Below are positions 14,220 to 23,349 of a stretch of 41,977 nucleotides of DNA, in pieces. The notes beneath the pieces were generated by a model that saw only the letters and a program-made list of their open reading frames with translations, ran no database searches and was not told where the DNA came from. Each line of letters opens with the position of its first letter. Positions within the stretch are counted from its first letter, which is position 1. Source of the DNA: Streptomyces sp. Ru72 (GTDB taxonomy: Bacteria > Actinomycetota > Actinomycetes > Streptomycetales > Streptomycetaceae); NCBI RefSeq assembly GCF_002920635.1, contig NZ_PQSR01000068.1, positions 1 through 41,977 on the forward strand, in the 5' to 3' direction. A program made the position numbers and the translations under genes.

Positions 14220-16733
14220 TCACGCCGGCCCCGGCGACCTGTCAGCGCGTGGCCGGCATCCGACTTCCCCTGCGGTCGGGCCCACGGTGGTCGCGTCCGG
14301 CTCGGGCACGCCGATCAGGAGCAGCGTCACGTCGTCGTCATGGGCGGCCGTGTCCGGTATGAGGGTCTCGATCAGCCGGGCCGCGGCCTCGTCGAGGATC
14401 TCCGGGTCGGCCGGAGCGCCCTTCAGCGATGTGCCGAGGGTGTGGGCGAGGACGTCGATCTGGGCGTCGATGTCGGTGCCGGGCCTCTCGACCAGTCCGT
14501 CGGTGTAAAGGACGAGTGTGCTGCCCGGTGACAGCCGACGGGTCGTCTCCCGGAACGACAGTCCGCCGCCACACAGGTCGTTGACGCCCAGCGGCACGCT
14601 GACCGGTGCCTGCAGCCGGCGGGTGACGCCTTCACGATCCACTGCGATGACCGGCAGGTGCCCGGCCGAACACAGGCTGACCTCGCGGGCGCCCTGGTCG
14701 ATCACGAGGTAGCAGCACGTGACGAGCTGGTCCGCCAGGTCGTTGACGAACGCGTCCAGCCCGGTCATGAGCCGCCACGGCGGTATACCCGTGCGGGCCA
14801 GGGCGTGGGCGGCGGCGCGCAGCTGGCCCATGACGGCCGCCGCGTCCAGGCCCCGGCCCATCACGTCGCCGATGACGACGCCGGTCCGGTTCTGGTCCAG
14901 AGGAATGATGTCGAACCAGTCGCCGCCGACTCCGGGGTCCTGGACGGAGGCCAGGTACCGGTGCGCGCTGGGCAGGTGCGGCAGGCGGGGCGGCTCGCCC
15001 ATGAGGCTGTGCTGCAGCGTGTAGGCGATGCGTCGTTGCTGCTCGTAGCGCTCGGCGCGTTCGGCCTCGGCCTGCCTGCGTTCGGTGATGTCCCGAACGG
15101 TGAGGAAGACGAGAGTTTCCTGTTCGGCCTGGGAAGTGCTGATGCTCACTTCTACAGGGAACTCGCTGCCGTCGCTGTGCACCCCGTGCAGACCCCTGTC
15201 CAGTACCGTCGGCTTCGGGTCGGGCAGCTGCAGATACCGGCGCAGGAGCGCGCGGTGCAGTGGGCGCTGCGGGCCGGGCACCAGGTCCTCGACCTTGGTG
15301 CCGACGACGCCGGCCGATGCACGACCGAACAGTGGCTCCACCTGTGCGTTGGCCATGACGATGACGCCATCGCCGTCCGTGATCAAGGTGGCGTCGGGTG
15401 CGGATTCCAGCAGCGCGTGGAAGCGCCGGTTCGCCCGCTCCACCTCGCACTGGGCCGCGACTCGTTCCGTGATGTCGGTGAGCACGACGGCCACGGCGTA
15501 GGGCGCGCCGTTCGGATCGTTGAGCGGGAACACCGTGGCGAGGAAGTCCCGCGGACCTCCCGGCAGGTCGACATGCTCCTGCTGCTGCACGGGGTTGCCC
15601 CGTGCCAGCACGTCGAGGCCGGCGGCCCGCATGTGACGCGCCATGTCAGGCGGCAGGACCTCCTGCTCCCGCCGGCCCAGAATCCGTTCGCGGGACAGTC
15701 CCGTGCTCTCCTCGAACCTCGTGTTGAGCGCCAGCAAGCGATCGTCCAGGTCCTTGATGAACATCACCGCGGGCGTGTGGTCCATGAACGCCTGCAGCAG
15801 TTCGTTCTGCCGCACCTGGTATTCGGCACGCGCGTGCGCCACCTCGATACGCCGGCCCACGACCAGAGCGGCGAAGACGACCACGGTGAACACGATCACG
15901 TGGCCGCACACCAGCAGGGCGGTGCCCAGACGCTTCCCGTACAGACCCGCGTCCTCACCGGCCAGGACTCCCCAGCCCAGCAGCGGCGGCGCGACCAGGA
16001 TGGTGGCGAACAGCCGTCGGCCCAGCGCGCCCGTGGTGCCCGCGTTCATCAGCAGTCCCGCTGGGCCTTCGTCCGGCCGGGCCAGGAAGGCGGCGATGCC
16101 GAGCAGCACCAGGGCCAGCGCGGTGTGCAGGGCCATGCCGGTGTAAGGGCCGAACCGCTCCAGCTCGGGCACGGCGTAGGCGAAGCCGTAGAGCCGGAGC
16201 ATGCCCAGGGCGAGGACGGCCAGTGCGGGGATCTGACTCGTCCAGGCGGGCAGTCGGAATCTGCTCCCGCACAGTGCCGCCACGCTCCCGAGCGTCAGTG
16301 CGGCAGCCGAGTTCGGCGCCATCCGTCCGGGCGCCCCGGTCGCCACCCGCGCGGTGTCGTCCCTGAAGAGAAGTTGATCGATGCCTGCGTTCGCCGTGGT
16401 CAGGTACTCGAGAAGGGTGAGCCCGCCGATCACGGCTGCCACGACCGCGGCCGCACAGGCGGTATTGGTCTTCCGCGGGGTCATGGGGCGGCGAGCCAGC
16501 ATGAACGTGGAGAGGCCCAGCGCCAGCAGGGCCACCGCGGTGTTCGGCTTCATGGACGCGGCGACGCCGGGCAGCACGCTCTTCAGCACGGCGATGTCGA
16601 GGACCCAGCCGGACAGGCCCACCACGCCGAACGCGGCGCTCATCAGGGCCGCTCCCTGAGCCACGGCGCGGACCCGGGCCACAGCGGGCTCGTGGAACGG
16701 CAGTCCCTCGGCCTGATCTCTGTGTGTCACCAC
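14220..16733 (-). CDS. Membrane PAS-PAS-SpoIIE protein phosphatase
   Basis: 837 residues. The N-terminal 290 residues contain about eight hydrophobic helices and form a membrane sensor region. PAS 1 follows (about 308-430, DHTPAVMFIKDLDDRLLALN), then PAS 2 (about 440-560, SAPDATLITDGDGVIVMAN), a linker helix, and a SpoIIE/RsbU PP2C-type phosphatase domain (about 585-815). The metal-binding motifs are GGDWFD near residue 600 and GDVMGRGLDAA, plus AAHDDDVTLLLI at the end. It would dephosphorylate an anti-sigma antagonist in response to a membrane or PAS signal. No anti-sigma factor or antagonist is encoded nearby. The GTG at 16733 follows AGGG by 7 bases. Confidence 0.85.
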   Translation of the reverse strand: MVTHRDQAEGLPFHEPAVARVRAVAQGAALMSAAFGVVGLSGWVLDIAVLKSVLPGVAASMKPNTAVALLALGLSTFMLARRPMTPRKTNTACAAAVVAAVIGGLTLLEYLTTANAGIDQLLFRDDTARVATGAPGRMAPNSAAALTLGSVAALCGSRFRLPAWTSQIPALAVLALGMLRLYGFAYAVPELERFGPYTGMALHTALALVLLGIAAFLARPDEGPAGLLMNAGTTGALGRRLFATILVAPPLLGWGVLAGEDAGLYGKRLGTALLVCGHVIVFTVVVFAALVVGRRIEVAHARAEYQVRQNELLQAFMDHTPAVMFIKDLDDRLLALNTRFEESTGLSRERILGRREQEVLPPDMARHMRAAGLDVLARGNPVQQQEHVDLPGGPRDFLATVFPLNDPNGAPYAVAVVLTDITERVAAQCEVERANRRFHALLESAPDATLITDGDGVIVMANAQVEPLFGRASAGVVGTKVEDLVPGPQRPLHRALLRRYLQLPDPKPTVLDRGLHGVHSDGSEFPVEVSISTSQAEQETLVFLTVRDITERRQAEAERAERYEQQRRIAYTLQHSLMGEPPRLPHLPSAHRYLASVQDPGVGGDWFDIIPLDQNRTGVVIGDVMGRGLDAAAVMGQLRAAAHALARTGIPPWRLMTGLDAFVNDLADQLVTCCYLVIDQGAREVSLCSAGHLPVIAVDREGVTRRLQAPVSVPLGVNDLCGGGLSFRETTRRLSPGSTLVLYTDGLVERPGTDIDAQIDVLAHTLGTSLKGAPADPEILDEAAARLIETLIPDTAAHDDDVTLLLIGVPEPDATTVGPTAGEVGCRPRADRSPGPA

Positions 16734-16889
16734 ATCATCACCCTGTGAGCGAATGACCCAATCGGCCCAATTGGCCTAAGTATCGCAAAACAGGCGATCG
16801 GTGGTTGACCGCATCGCAGACGCCCCGGGGACCGGCGTTCATGACTCGTCAGCGCAGGTCAGCGGTCACCGCTGTGCAGCCGGTGGCTC

Positions 16890-17909
16890 TCAACTCGACT
16901 CGCGCACCACCAACCGGCACGGCACGGTGTGCAGGCCCGGTGCGGGCTCCGCATCGATGGCCTCCAGCAGGCGCAGCGCGGCGATCCTGCCGATCTCGGC
17001 GAGGTTCATGTCGATGGTGGTCAGGGGCGGGCGGCTGGCCAGGGCCATGGTGTCCCAGTTGTCGTAGCCCAAGACCGCGATCTCACCGGGCACGCTCACC
17101 CCGCGTTCGCGCAGCGTGTCGGTGACGCCCCGGGCGATCTGGTCGTTGCCGCAGAAGAAGGCGTCCGTGTCCGGTGCCGTGCGCAGGACGGCGTCGGCGG
17201 CGCGGCGGCCCCATGCCTCGCTCCACTCGCCGAAGTGGACACGCCCGGTGGCGAGTCGGAGTGAGGAGCCCTCCAGGTGCTCGATGGTGTGGCGGGCCCG
17301 GTCGCGGGCCGCCGCGTGGTGCTCCGGACCGGTGATGTGCGCGATCCGGGTACGCCCGGTGGCCAGCAGATGGTCGACGGCGAGGTGCGCCCCGCCCTGG
17401 TCGTCGGAGACCACCGAGGTGTCGGCGGGGTCGGTGGAGGGCGAGAGCGCGTAGACGATGGGGACCGACTCGATGCCGGTCAGCGGGGGGCGGGGGTCCG
17501 TGCGGCGGCCGGTGACGATGATGCCGTCGACCCGCCGGTCCATGAGGTTGCGCAGATGGTGCTGCTCCCGGATGGCGTCGCCGCGCGTGTCGCACAGCAG
17601 CACGGAGATCTTCCCAGCCCCGAGGGCGTCCTCGGCGCCGAGCAGGACCGGGGTGCTGAACCGGCCGATGCCGTCCGTCGTCATCAGTCCGACCGTCCAG
17701 CTGCGGCCGGTGTGCAGGCTCTGGGCGTGCTGGTTGGGTCGGAAGCCCAGCGCTTCCACCGCGTCCAGCACTCGCTGCCGGGTCTCGGGACGCATCCTGC
17801 CGCCGCCGTTCAGCGCCTTCGACGCCGTGCCGACGCTGACGCCCGCCAGGGCGGCGACATCGGCGAGCTTGGCCCGGCCGGCGGAGGGGAGGCCTGCAGC
17901 AGGAGTCAC
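16890..17909 (-). CDS. LacI-family transcriptional regulator
   Basis: 339 residues. The LacI HTH (KLADVAALAGVSVGTASKALNGGG) and hinge helix (RVLDAVEALGFRPNQHAQSL) occupy about residues 14-65, followed by a periplasmic-binding-protein-like effector domain (WTVGLMTTDGIGRF... GYDNWDTMALASRPPLTTIDMN). It is divergent from the GH127/ABC operon and is the obvious regulator of it, probably a repressor relieved by an arabinose-containing sugar. The GTG at 17909 is chosen because GAGGAAAAGG precedes it by 7 bases. Two matching 10-base sites lie in the divergent region and may be its operators, allowing autoregulation. Confidence 0.88.
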   Translation of the reverse strand: MTPAAGLPSAGRAKLADVAALAGVSVGTASKALNGGGRMRPETRQRVLDAVEALGFRPNQHAQSLHTGRSWTVGLMTTDGIGRFSTPVLLGAEDALGAGKISVLLCDTRGDAIREQHHLRNLMDRRVDGIIVTGRRTDPRPPLTGIESVPIVYALSPSTDPADTSVVSDDQGGAHLAVDHLLATGRTRIAHITGPEHHAAARDRARHTIEHLEGSSLRLATGRVHFGEWSEAWGRRAADAVLRTAPDTDAFFCGNDQIARGVTDTLRERGVSVPGEIAVLGYDNWDTMALASRPPLTTIDMNLAEIGRIAALRLLEAIDAEPAPGLHTVPCRLVVRESS

Positions 17910-17980
17910 GGGCAAACCTTTTCCTCGGGGGTAACGGTGCGCATCATCCTGACAGCAGCGTCGGCCTGAGCGCCAGCCCG

Positions 17981-17990
17981 TGAGCAAGCG
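17981..17990 (+). promoter_or_regulatory. LacI-box candidate A
   Basis: TGAGCAAGCG on the plus strand, matching site B (TGAGCAACCG, minus strand) at 9 of 10 positions. The AA-N-CG core fits the centre of LacI-family operators. It lies between the LacI start and the probable operon promoter. Confidence 0.4.
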
Positions 17991-18012
17991 GAAAAATATC
18001 GTGTCATACCTC

Positions 18013-18041
18013 TTGACCGCCGCCTGCTTCTGTCCACTACT
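18013..18041 (+). promoter_or_regulatory. Probable promoter of the GH127/ABC operon
   Basis: TTGACC (18013-18018), 17 bases, ACTACT (18036-18041); TACTTT at 18038-18043 is an alternative -10. It lies between the two LacI-box candidates and would give a leader of about 110 bases. Confidence 0.4.
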
Positions 18042-18056
18042 TTCACCGCAGAAAAA

Positions 18057-18066
18057 CGGTTGCTCA
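18057..18066 (-). promoter_or_regulatory. LacI-box candidate B
   Basis: TGAGCAACCG on the minus strand, continuing into TTTTTC, which gives an approximate palindrome around the CG. It lies just downstream of the predicted operon start, a classic repressor position. Confidence 0.4.
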
Positions 18067-18160
18067 AACATGCACCGCTTCGCTTGTTCGTCTCCTTGCC
18101 TCCTCGCAGCCGAAGCGACCGCGTCGGCTGCCACCGTCCCGCGACGCACCCCGGAGAACC

Positions 18161-20110
18161 ATGCCTCGCACACGCACAACCCCGCCCTCCCCGGGCCCGG
18201 TCCGCCCCGGTCCGGGGGCCCACACCGCGCTGCGGCCCGCCGCCGCCGGCATCCGCGAGGGCTTCTGGCACGCCCGCCGCGAGGTCAACGCACGCACCTC
18301 CATCCCGCAGGGCCCCCACCTGTTGGAGTCGGCGGGAAACCTGCACAACCTGCGGGTGGTCGCGGGCACCGCCGAGGGCGAGTTCCAGGGCACGTACCCG
18401 TTCCAGGACTCCGACGTCTACAAGTGGCTGGAGGCCGCCTCCTGGCAGCTCGCCCAGCGGACGGAGCCCGAGGACGACGGTGAACTAGCCGACGCCGTGG
18501 ACCGGATCGTCGCGCTGGTCGCCGACGCCCAGCAGCCCGACGGCTACCTCAACACCTGGTTCCAGCTCCGCGAGGGCGGTAAGCGCTACGGGGACCTGCG
18601 CTGGGGCCACGAGCTCTACTGCGCCGGCCATCTGATCCAGGCCGCGGTGGCCCACCACCGGGCGACCGGAGGCACCGAACTGCTCGATGTGGCCCGCCGT
18701 TTCGCCGACCACATCGACTCGGTGTTCGGTCCGCCCGGCAGCGGCAGGCCCATCGACGGCATCGACGGTCACCCCGAGGTGGAGACCGCCCTGGTCGAGC
18801 TCTACCGGGAGACCGGCGAACACCGCTACCTGGACCTCGCCGCCTACTTCGTCGACCGCCACGGTCACGGCCTGCTCGGCGGCGAGGCGTACTGCCAGGA
18901 CCGCGTACCGCTGCGCGAGGCCACCAACGTCGAGGGACACGCCGTACGCCAGCTCTATCTGCTGGCCGCCGCGGCCGACCTGGCGACCGAGACCGGGGAG
19001 GCCGAACTGCGCTCCGCCGCCGAGCGGTTGTGGCAGGCGATGACCGCCACCAAGACCCATCTGACCGGCGGACTCGGCGCCCACCACGACGAGGAGGACT
19101 TCGGCGACCCGTTCGAGCTGCCCAACGAGCGCGCCTACTGCGAGACCTGCGCCGCCATCGCCTCCGTGCAGTGGAGTTGGCGCATGGCCCTGCTCACCGG
19201 CCAGGCACGCTACTCGGACCTGATCGAGCGCACCCTGTACAACGGTTTCCTCGCCGGTGTCTCCCTGGACGGCGAGCGCTGGCTGTACGTCAACCCGCTT
19301 CAGGTGCGTGACGGTCACACCGACACCGGGGGCGACCAGTCGGCCCGCCGCACCCGCTGGTTCCGCTGCGCCTGCTGCCCGCCGAACGTCATGCGCCTGC
19401 TCGCCTCCCTGGAGCACTACCTCGCCACCTGCGATGACACCGGCCTGCAGATCCACCAGTACGTCACCGGCCGCTACGAGGGCGACATCGGCGGCGTCCC
19501 GGTCGCCATGAGCGCCGTGACGGACTACCCCTGGCACGGCGCGATCGCCCTCACCGTCGAGGAGGCCCCCGAGGAGCGGCCCTGGACGCTGTCCCTGCGC
19601 GTCCCGCAGTGGTGCCGCGAGTACCGGGTCCGGGTCGGCGACACGGCGTACGACCAGACCGACGCGCCCGTCGACGACGGCTGGCTGAGGCTGGAGCGCA
19701 CCTGGGCACCCGGAGACCAAGTCGTCCTCGAACTCACCCTCGAACCCCGCCTCACCGCGGCCGACCCGCGGGTGGACGCCGTACGCGGCTGTGTGGCGAT
19801 CGAACGCGGGCCGCTCGTGTACTGCCTGGAGCAGGTCGACCACCCAGGCGGCGGCCTGGACGACATCGTCATCGACACCACCCGCCCGCTCGCCGTCAAG
19901 CACCGCCCGGACCTTCTCGGCGGCGTCACCACCGTCGTGGCCGCCGGGCACCGACGGCACATCCCCCACGCCGGCTGGTGGCCGTACCGGACCGCGGAGG
20001 GCGCCGAGGAGCCCTCGGCCGGTGAGCCCGTCGAGCTGACCGCGATCCCTTACTACGCCTGGGCCAACCGCCAGGACGGCAGCATGCGCGTCTGGCTGCC
20101 GACCTCCTGA
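18161..20110 (+). CDS. GH127 beta-L-arabinofuranosidase
   Basis: A 649-residue protein of the DUF1680/GH127 family with an (alpha/alpha)6 barrel and a beta-sandwich tail. Zinc and catalytic residues of the Bifidobacterium enzyme HypBA1 are recognisable. Glu328 and Cys330 lie in YCETC, and Cys405-Cys406 in FRCACCPPNV, the first of which would be the nucleophile. Glu312 in DEEDFG may be the acid/base. It would release beta-L-arabinofuranose from plant glycoproteins such as extensin or related oligosaccharides. There is no signal peptide, so it acts on imported sugars. It is the first gene of an operon with binding protein and permeases. GGAGAA precedes the ATG. Related families (GH146) cannot be excluded. 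Confidence 0.87.
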   Translation: MPRTRTTPPSPGPVRPGPGAHTALRPAAAGIREGFWHARREVNARTSIPQGPHLLESAGNLHNLRVVAGTAEGEFQGTYPFQDSDVYKWLEAASWQLAQRTEPEDDGELADAVDRIVALVADAQQPDGYLNTWFQLREGGKRYGDLRWGHELYCAGHLIQAAVAHHRATGGTELLDVARRFADHIDSVFGPPGSGRPIDGIDGHPEVETALVELYRETGEHRYLDLAAYFVDRHGHGLLGGEAYCQDRVPLREATNVEGHAVRQLYLLAAAADLATETGEAELRSAAERLWQAMTATKTHLTGGLGAHHDEEDFGDPFELPNERAYCETCAAIASVQWSWRMALLTGQARYSDLIERTLYNGFLAGVSLDGERWLYVNPLQVRDGHTDTGGDQSARRTRWFRCACCPPNVMRLLASLEHYLATCDDTGLQIHQYVTGRYEGDIGGVPVAMSAVTDYPWHGAIALTVEEAPEERPWTLSLRVPQWCREYRVRVGDTAYDQTDAPVDDGWLRLERTWAPGDQVVLELTLEPRLTAADPRVDAVRGCVAIERGPLVYCLEQVDHPGGGLDDIVIDTTRPLAVKHRPDLLGGVTTVVAAGHRRHIPHAGWWPYRTAEGAEEPSAGEPVELTAIPYYAWANRQDGSMRVWLPTS

Positions 20111-20168
20111 GCGCGCTCCTCCTCCCCCTCCTCCAGCCCCGCCCCACCCCAAGACAACGAGGTCAACC

Positions 20169-21422
20169 GTGAGACACACCCGCCGCACCCTGCTCGCCGC
20201 CGTCGCCGTCATCGGCACCCTCGCCTCCGCCACCGCCTGCAGCGGCGGTTCGGGCTCCTCCTCGTCCTCGTCCGGCAAGTCGGGCGCGACCTACACCTTC
20301 TGGGACCCGTACCCGCAGTTCGACGCCTCCTCGGCGTGGGGCAAGCTCGTCACCAAGTGCGGTACCGACGCCGGCGTCAAGGTCAAGCGCACCGGCATGG
20401 ACACCACGGACCTGGGCAACAAGGCCCTGCTGGCCGCGCAGCAGGGCAACGCCCCCGACGTGATGCTCGTGGACAACCCGGTCGTCTCCACACTGGTGGA
20501 GGCGGGCATCCTCAACAAGACCAGCGACCTCGGCCTGGACACGTCCGCGATCCAGAAGAACATCATCGGCGCGGGCACCATCGACGGATCCGCCTACGGC
20601 GTCCCGATCGGCGCCAACACCCTCGCCCTCTACTACAACAAGAAGGTCCTGTCCGCCGCCCATGTCGACCCCGCCTCCATCAAGGACTGGGCCTCCCTGA
20701 CGGCGGCCCTGAAGAAGGTCAAGGCGGCCGGCAAGAAGGGCATCACGTTCTCCGCGATCAACACGGAAGAGGGCAGCTTCCAGTTCCTGCCGTGGTTCTG
20801 GGGCGCCGGCGGCGACCTCACCAAGCTCGACTCGTCCAAGGGCGTGGCCGCCCTGTCGCTGTGGAAGCAGTGGGTCGACGAGGGCTACGCGCCCAAGGAC
20901 GTCCTGCAGAACACCCAGACCACCAGCTGGCAGGAGTTCGCCACCGGCGACTACGCCTTCGGCGAGAACGGAACCTGGCAGCTCGGCAACGCGGCGAAGG
21001 CCGGGTTCCCCTACGGGGTCATCAGCGTCCCGGGGCAGACCGGCGGTTCGGCACCCGTTCCGACCGGCGGCGAGTTCGTCACCGTCCCGGTCCAGAAGGA
21101 CACCTCACGCTACGACGCCAGCAAGAAGATCGTCACGTGTCTGACCAGCTCCGCCAACCTTCTCTCCACGGACAACACCCTGATGTACGTCGCCCCCACC
21201 CAGGAGGTCCAGGCCCAGCAGGTGAAGCAGAACCCCGCGCTGAAGCCGTGGGTGGACGCGGTGGCCGCGGCGCGCGGTCGCACCAGCGGCGGTCTGGGGA
21301 CCAAGTACCCGACCATCTCCCAGCCGATGTGGACCGCCGTCCAGTCGGCCCTGTCCGGCAGCAAGAGCCCCAAGGACGCCCTCGACACCGCGCAGACGGC
21401 CGCCGCCAAGGGCAAGAGCTGA
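20169..21422 (+). CDS. Sugar ABC transporter substrate-binding lipoprotein
   Basis: 417 residues, with a lipoprotein signal (MRHTRRTLLAAVAVIGTLASATAC; lipid-bearing Cys24) and a Ser/Gly linker. The rest is a family-1 extracellular solute-binding fold (YTFWDPYPQF; NAPDVMLVDNP; YGVPIGANTLALYYNKKVL; WQEFATGDYAFGENGTWQLG). It captures an oligosaccharide, probably the GH127 substrate, at the outer face of the membrane. The GTG start follows AACGAGG. It lies 58 bases after GH127 and 49 before the first permease, with no obvious terminator between them. Confidence 0.88.
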   Translation: MRHTRRTLLAAVAVIGTLASATACSGGSGSSSSSSGKSGATYTFWDPYPQFDASSAWGKLVTKCGTDAGVKVKRTGMDTTDLGNKALLAAQQGNAPDVMLVDNPVVSTLVEAGILNKTSDLGLDTSAIQKNIIGAGTIDGSAYGVPIGANTLALYYNKKVLSAAHVDPASIKDWASLTAALKKVKAAGKKGITFSAINTEEGSFQFLPWFWGAGGDLTKLDSSKGVAALSLWKQWVDEGYAPKDVLQNTQTTSWQEFATGDYAFGENGTWQLGNAAKAGFPYGVISVPGQTGGSAPVPTGGEFVTVPVQKDTSRYDASKKIVTCLTSSANLLSTDNTLMYVAPTQEVQAQQVKQNPALKPWVDAVAAARGRTSGGLGTKYPTISQPMWTAVQSALSGSKSPKDALDTAQTAAAKGKS

Positions 21423-21471
21423 CACCCGGACGCAGTCGCCCCGGACACGCCACCCGCATTCAGGAGTTCGC

Positions 21472-22455
21472 ATGACCATCGCCCGCGTCGACCGCCGCTC
21501 CCAGCGGTCCCCGGCCAGGTCCGGGGCGACCGGCGCCACCCACGGCGAGGACTCGTCCGCACTGCGGCGCCGTCAGCGCCGCAGGAGCCGGCTCACCGCG
21601 CTGGCCTTCCTCACTCCGCTGGTCGTCTACCTCGCCGCCTTCTACCTCTACCCGCTCTACCGCAACCTCGACCTGAGCCTGCACAACTACACCGTCCGGT
21701 CGTTCGTGGCGGGCGACGCGCCGTTCTCCGGGCTGGACAACTTCAGGACCGTCCTCGACGATCCGACGTTCGGCCCCGCGATACGCCACACCATGGTCTT
21801 CACCTTCGTGTCGATCGCCTTCCAGTACGCGGCCGGGCTCGCCCTCGCGGTCTTCTTCAACCGTCACTTCCGACTGGCCGGCACGCTCAGGGCCCTGTTC
21901 CTGATCCCGTGGCTGCTCCCACTGATCGTCTCGGCGTCGACCTGGTCGTGGATGTTCAACAGTGAGTCCGGCGTCATCAACTACGCCCTCCACCTCGTGG
22001 GCGTGTCACCGGTCGACTGGCTCAACTCCCCCGACTGGGCGCTGACGTCGGTCATCATCGCCAACATCTGGATCGGTATCCCGTTCAACCTGGTCATCCT
22101 CTACAGCGGTCTGCAGAACATCCCCGCGGAGCTGTACGAGGCGGCGTCCCTGGACGGAGCGAGCGCCTGGCAGCAGTTCCGGCGTGTCACCTTCCCGCTG
22201 CTGCGCCCGGTCTCGGCGATCACGCTGCTGCTCGGCCTCGTCTACACCCTCAAGGTGTTCGACCTGATCTGGATCATGACCAAGGGCGGCCCCGGCGACG
22301 CCTCCTCCACCCTGGCCACCTGGTCCTACCAACTCGGCTTCGGCACCCTCCTGCCGAAGTTCGGCCCCGGCGCCGCCGTCGGCAACATCCTCATTCTCAT
22401 CGCCCTCGTCTTCGGGCTGCTGTACATCCGCGTCCAGAGGAGGCAGGAAGCATGA
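21472..22455 (+). CDS. Sugar ABC transporter permease (MalF-like)
   Basis: 327 residues and six predicted membrane helices, the first about residues 42-62. The EAA loop that docks the ATPase is visible as EAASLDGASAWQQFRRVTFPLLRP. It forms the membrane channel with the next gene's product; the two overlap by ATGA (22452-22455), implying coupled translation. AGGAG precedes the ATG. No ATPase gene is present, as is usual for streptomycete sugar systems served by a shared MsiK. Confidence 0.9.
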   Translation: MTIARVDRRSQRSPARSGATGATHGEDSSALRRRQRRRSRLTALAFLTPLVVYLAAFYLYPLYRNLDLSLHNYTVRSFVAGDAPFSGLDNFRTVLDDPTFGPAIRHTMVFTFVSIAFQYAAGLALAVFFNRHFRLAGTLRALFLIPWLLPLIVSASTWSWMFNSESGVINYALHLVGVSPVDWLNSPDWALTSVIIANIWIGIPFNLVILYSGLQNIPAELYEAASLDGASAWQQFRRVTFPLLRPVSAITLLLGLVYTLKVFDLIWIMTKGGPGDASSTLATWSYQLGFGTLLPKFGPGAAVGNILILIALVFGLLYIRVQRRQEA

Positions 22456-23285
22456 CCGCCCGCCCCGGCACCGCCCGGCGCTCGCGCCTCCACACCGCCA
22501 TCGGCGTCCTGCTCACCGCCGTGATGCTGTTCCCGGTGTACTGGATGCTCAACGTGTCCCTCACCCCGCAGCAGGACATGCGCAAGACCCCGCCCGACCT
22601 CCTTCCGCTGCACCCCACCTTCGAGGGCTACCGGGCCGTCCTCAACGACCAGATGCCCTACCTCGGCACCAGCCTGCTGATCGGCCTGGGCACCGTCGTC
22701 CTCACCCTGGTCCTGGCCGCGCCGGCCGGTTTCGCGCTGGCCAAGCTGCGCCCCTGGGGCGGCGGACTCCTCGGCCTCGCCCTGCTCGTCGCCCAGATGA
22801 TCCCCGGCATCGTCATGGCGATGGGCTTCTACGGCATCTTCCTCGACCTCGGGCTGCTCAACTCCTGGTGGGGACTGATCATCGCCGACTCCACCATCGC
22901 GGTGCCCTTCGGCGTCATGATCTTCACGGCGTTCATGTCGGGCATCCCCGGTGAGCTCATCGCCGCGGCCCGCATCGACGGCGCCGGCACCTGGCGCACC
23001 TTCCGGTCCGTCGTGCTCCCGGTGAGCCGCAACGCCGTGGTCACCGTCTCGCTCTTCAGCTTCCTGTGGGCCTGGTCCGACTTCGTCTTCGCCAACACCC
23101 TCGACGGCGGCGGCGACATGCGCCCGATCACCCTCGGCATCTACCACTACATCGGCAACAACAACCAGGAGTGGAACGCGATCATGGCCACCGCCGTCGT
23201 CGCGTCCGTCCCCGCAGCCGTCCTGCTGGTCCTCGCACAGCGCTACGTGGCCGCGGGTGTGACCGCGGGCGCGGTGAAGGACTGA
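22452..23285 (+). CDS. Sugar ABC transporter permease (MalG-like)
   Basis: 277 residues and six membrane helices, with the EAA motif AAARIDGAGTWRTFRSVVLPVS and the typical C-terminus QRYVAAGVTAGAVKD. It pairs with the upstream MalF-like protein, with which it overlaps by four bases. It is followed after 64 bases by the secreted hydrolase, apparently in the same transcript. Confidence 0.9.
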   Translation: MTARPGTARRSRLHTAIGVLLTAVMLFPVYWMLNVSLTPQQDMRKTPPDLLPLHPTFEGYRAVLNDQMPYLGTSLLIGLGTVVLTLVLAAPAGFALAKLRPWGGGLLGLALLVAQMIPGIVMAMGFYGIFLDLGLLNSWWGLIIADSTIAVPFGVMIFTAFMSGIPGELIAAARIDGAGTWRTFRSVVLPVSRNAVVTVSLFSFLWAWSDFVFANTLDGGGDMRPITLGIYHYIGNNNQEWNAIMATAVVASVPAAVLLVLAQRYVAAGVTAGAVKD

Positions 23286-23349
23286 GTCCGTCCCGGACGG
23301 GCCAGGACGGACATCCCCCCGATTCCCTCTCCTCAGGAGACAGAATTTC

